Shown: piece after piece, positions 63,738 through 64,000 of the stretch
Numbering within the stretch: position 1 is the first letter of the stretch
Layout: each line of letters starts with the position of its first letter
Origin: CAZQGO01 sp964593065
GTDB lineage: Bacteria; Oederibacteriota; JAAXVQ01
Reading direction: 5' to 3'
Length of the DNA: 64,000 nucleotides
Assembly (NCBI GenBank): GCA_964593065.1
Contig: CAZQGO010000001.1
Coordinates: 124,001-188,000, forward strand
Notes under the pieces: generated by a model
What the model was told of the DNA's origin: nothing
What the model saw: the letters and a program-made list of their open reading frames with translations, nothing else
Database searches by the model: none
Made by a program: the position numbers and the translations under genes

Positions 63738-64000
63738 GGGGAGGGTTTGGTTCCGGCCGGCGCTTCCGACTCGGTCACCAGGCGGTTGAGCAATTCCGGC
63801 ACCTGCTGGGGCGTGACCTGACTGACCACCTTGCCGTTGATGGTCACCACCGGGGCGAGCCCGCAAACCCCGAGGCAGCGGGTGCTCTCCAGGGAAAACA
63901 TGCCGTCCTTCGTGGTCTCCCCCAGCTCGATCCCCAACTCGGTGCGGAAAGCATCCAAAATCCGGTCCGCGCCCTTCACGAAACAGGCGGTGCCCAAACA
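63734..64000 (-). CDS. NuoE/HndA-type [2Fe-2S] subunit, C-terminal part (5' end outside window)
   Basis: The frame is open to the window edge on the minus strand. The visible 88 residues are the thioredoxin-like [2Fe-2S] domain of NADH dehydrogenase subunit E or of NAD-dependent hydrogenases: CLGTACFVKGADRIL, then TRCLGVCGLAPVVTING, giving the C-X4-C and C-X3-C pairs. It belongs to complex I or a bifurcating hydrogenase. The neighbouring gene needed to decide lies outside the window. Its stop overlaps the rmlC stop. Confidence 0.88.
   Translation of the reverse strand, partial: CLGTACFVKGADRILDAFRTELGIELGETTKDGMFSLESTRCLGVCGLAPVVTINGKVVSQVTPQQVPELLNRLVTESEAPAGTKPSP

Overview
The window is a GC-rich (about two-thirds G+C by eye), gene-dense stretch of a bacterial chromosome. 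It contains two runs of exactly 100 N (20616-20715 and 31048-31147), so it comes from a scaffolded draft, probably a metagenome-assembled genome. The cell is diderm (Gram-negative-type): lgt and lspA, many lipobox proteins, a PorV-like barrel, an OmpA-like domain, an O-antigen ligase and rmlC. Pro/Thr-rich secreted proteins with FlgD-like C-terminal domains, a PorV-like barrel fused to TPRs, and three tandem TIGR02265/DUF2378-type paralogues (a family best known from myxobacteria) suggest a little-studied lineage. I do not assign a phylum. I found no phage, IS transposase, CRISPR array or rRNA operon.

Layout. 1-18 kb is mostly housekeeping: ileS-lspA-lgt, a SpoIID-domain protein, an RluD-type pseudouridine synthase, a cyclic-nucleotide-binding protein, a TPR lipoprotein, ispE, tRNA-Gln, glmU-prs-rplY-pth, a ComEA-like protein, two lipoproteins and surE. 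18-32 kb is more accessory: tRNA-Val, nikR, a putative barrel protein, a long Lys/Glu/Ala coiled-coil protein interrupted by a gap, a helicase-exonuclease fusion resembling MrfA joined to MrfB, a DUF4388-like protein with two small membrane proteins, a Pro/Thr-rich secreted protein coupled to a PorV-TPR protein, and a leftward TolB-OmpA lipoprotein. 32.7-36 kb holds a membrane HD-GYP-like protein with a degenerate HD motif and a membrane adenylate cyclase. 35.6-44.4 kb is a tightly overlapping run: LMW phosphatase, rpiB, glyA, dCMP deaminase, wecA, wecB, waaL, nrdR, amrS.

44.4-48 kb holds a small membrane protein, the three TIGR02265-like paralogues and an endonuclease Q homologue. 48-58 kb encodes an M16 protease, rubredoxin, a short FakA-type kinase with a DegV/FakB partner, two glycosyltransferases, a lipoprotein and a small FlgD-like secreted protein. 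The right end has a membrane histidine kinase, a leftward spmA-spmB-ldcA operon, a PilZ protein, rmlC and a NuoE-type protein cut by the window edge.

The most unusual signal is a pair of roughly 150-nt intergenic sequences (16981-17132 and 53052-53202). They are over 90 percent identical by eye, fold into the same nested helices, and differ by a compensatory A-T to G-C change inside a helix. One sits just upstream of surE and the other just upstream of a glycosyltransferase gene. They look like a conserved structured RNA, either a cis-regulator or a mobile guide-RNA-like element. Many transcription units start with a TTGACA-like -35 box and an extended -10 of the form TGC-TAnnnT.
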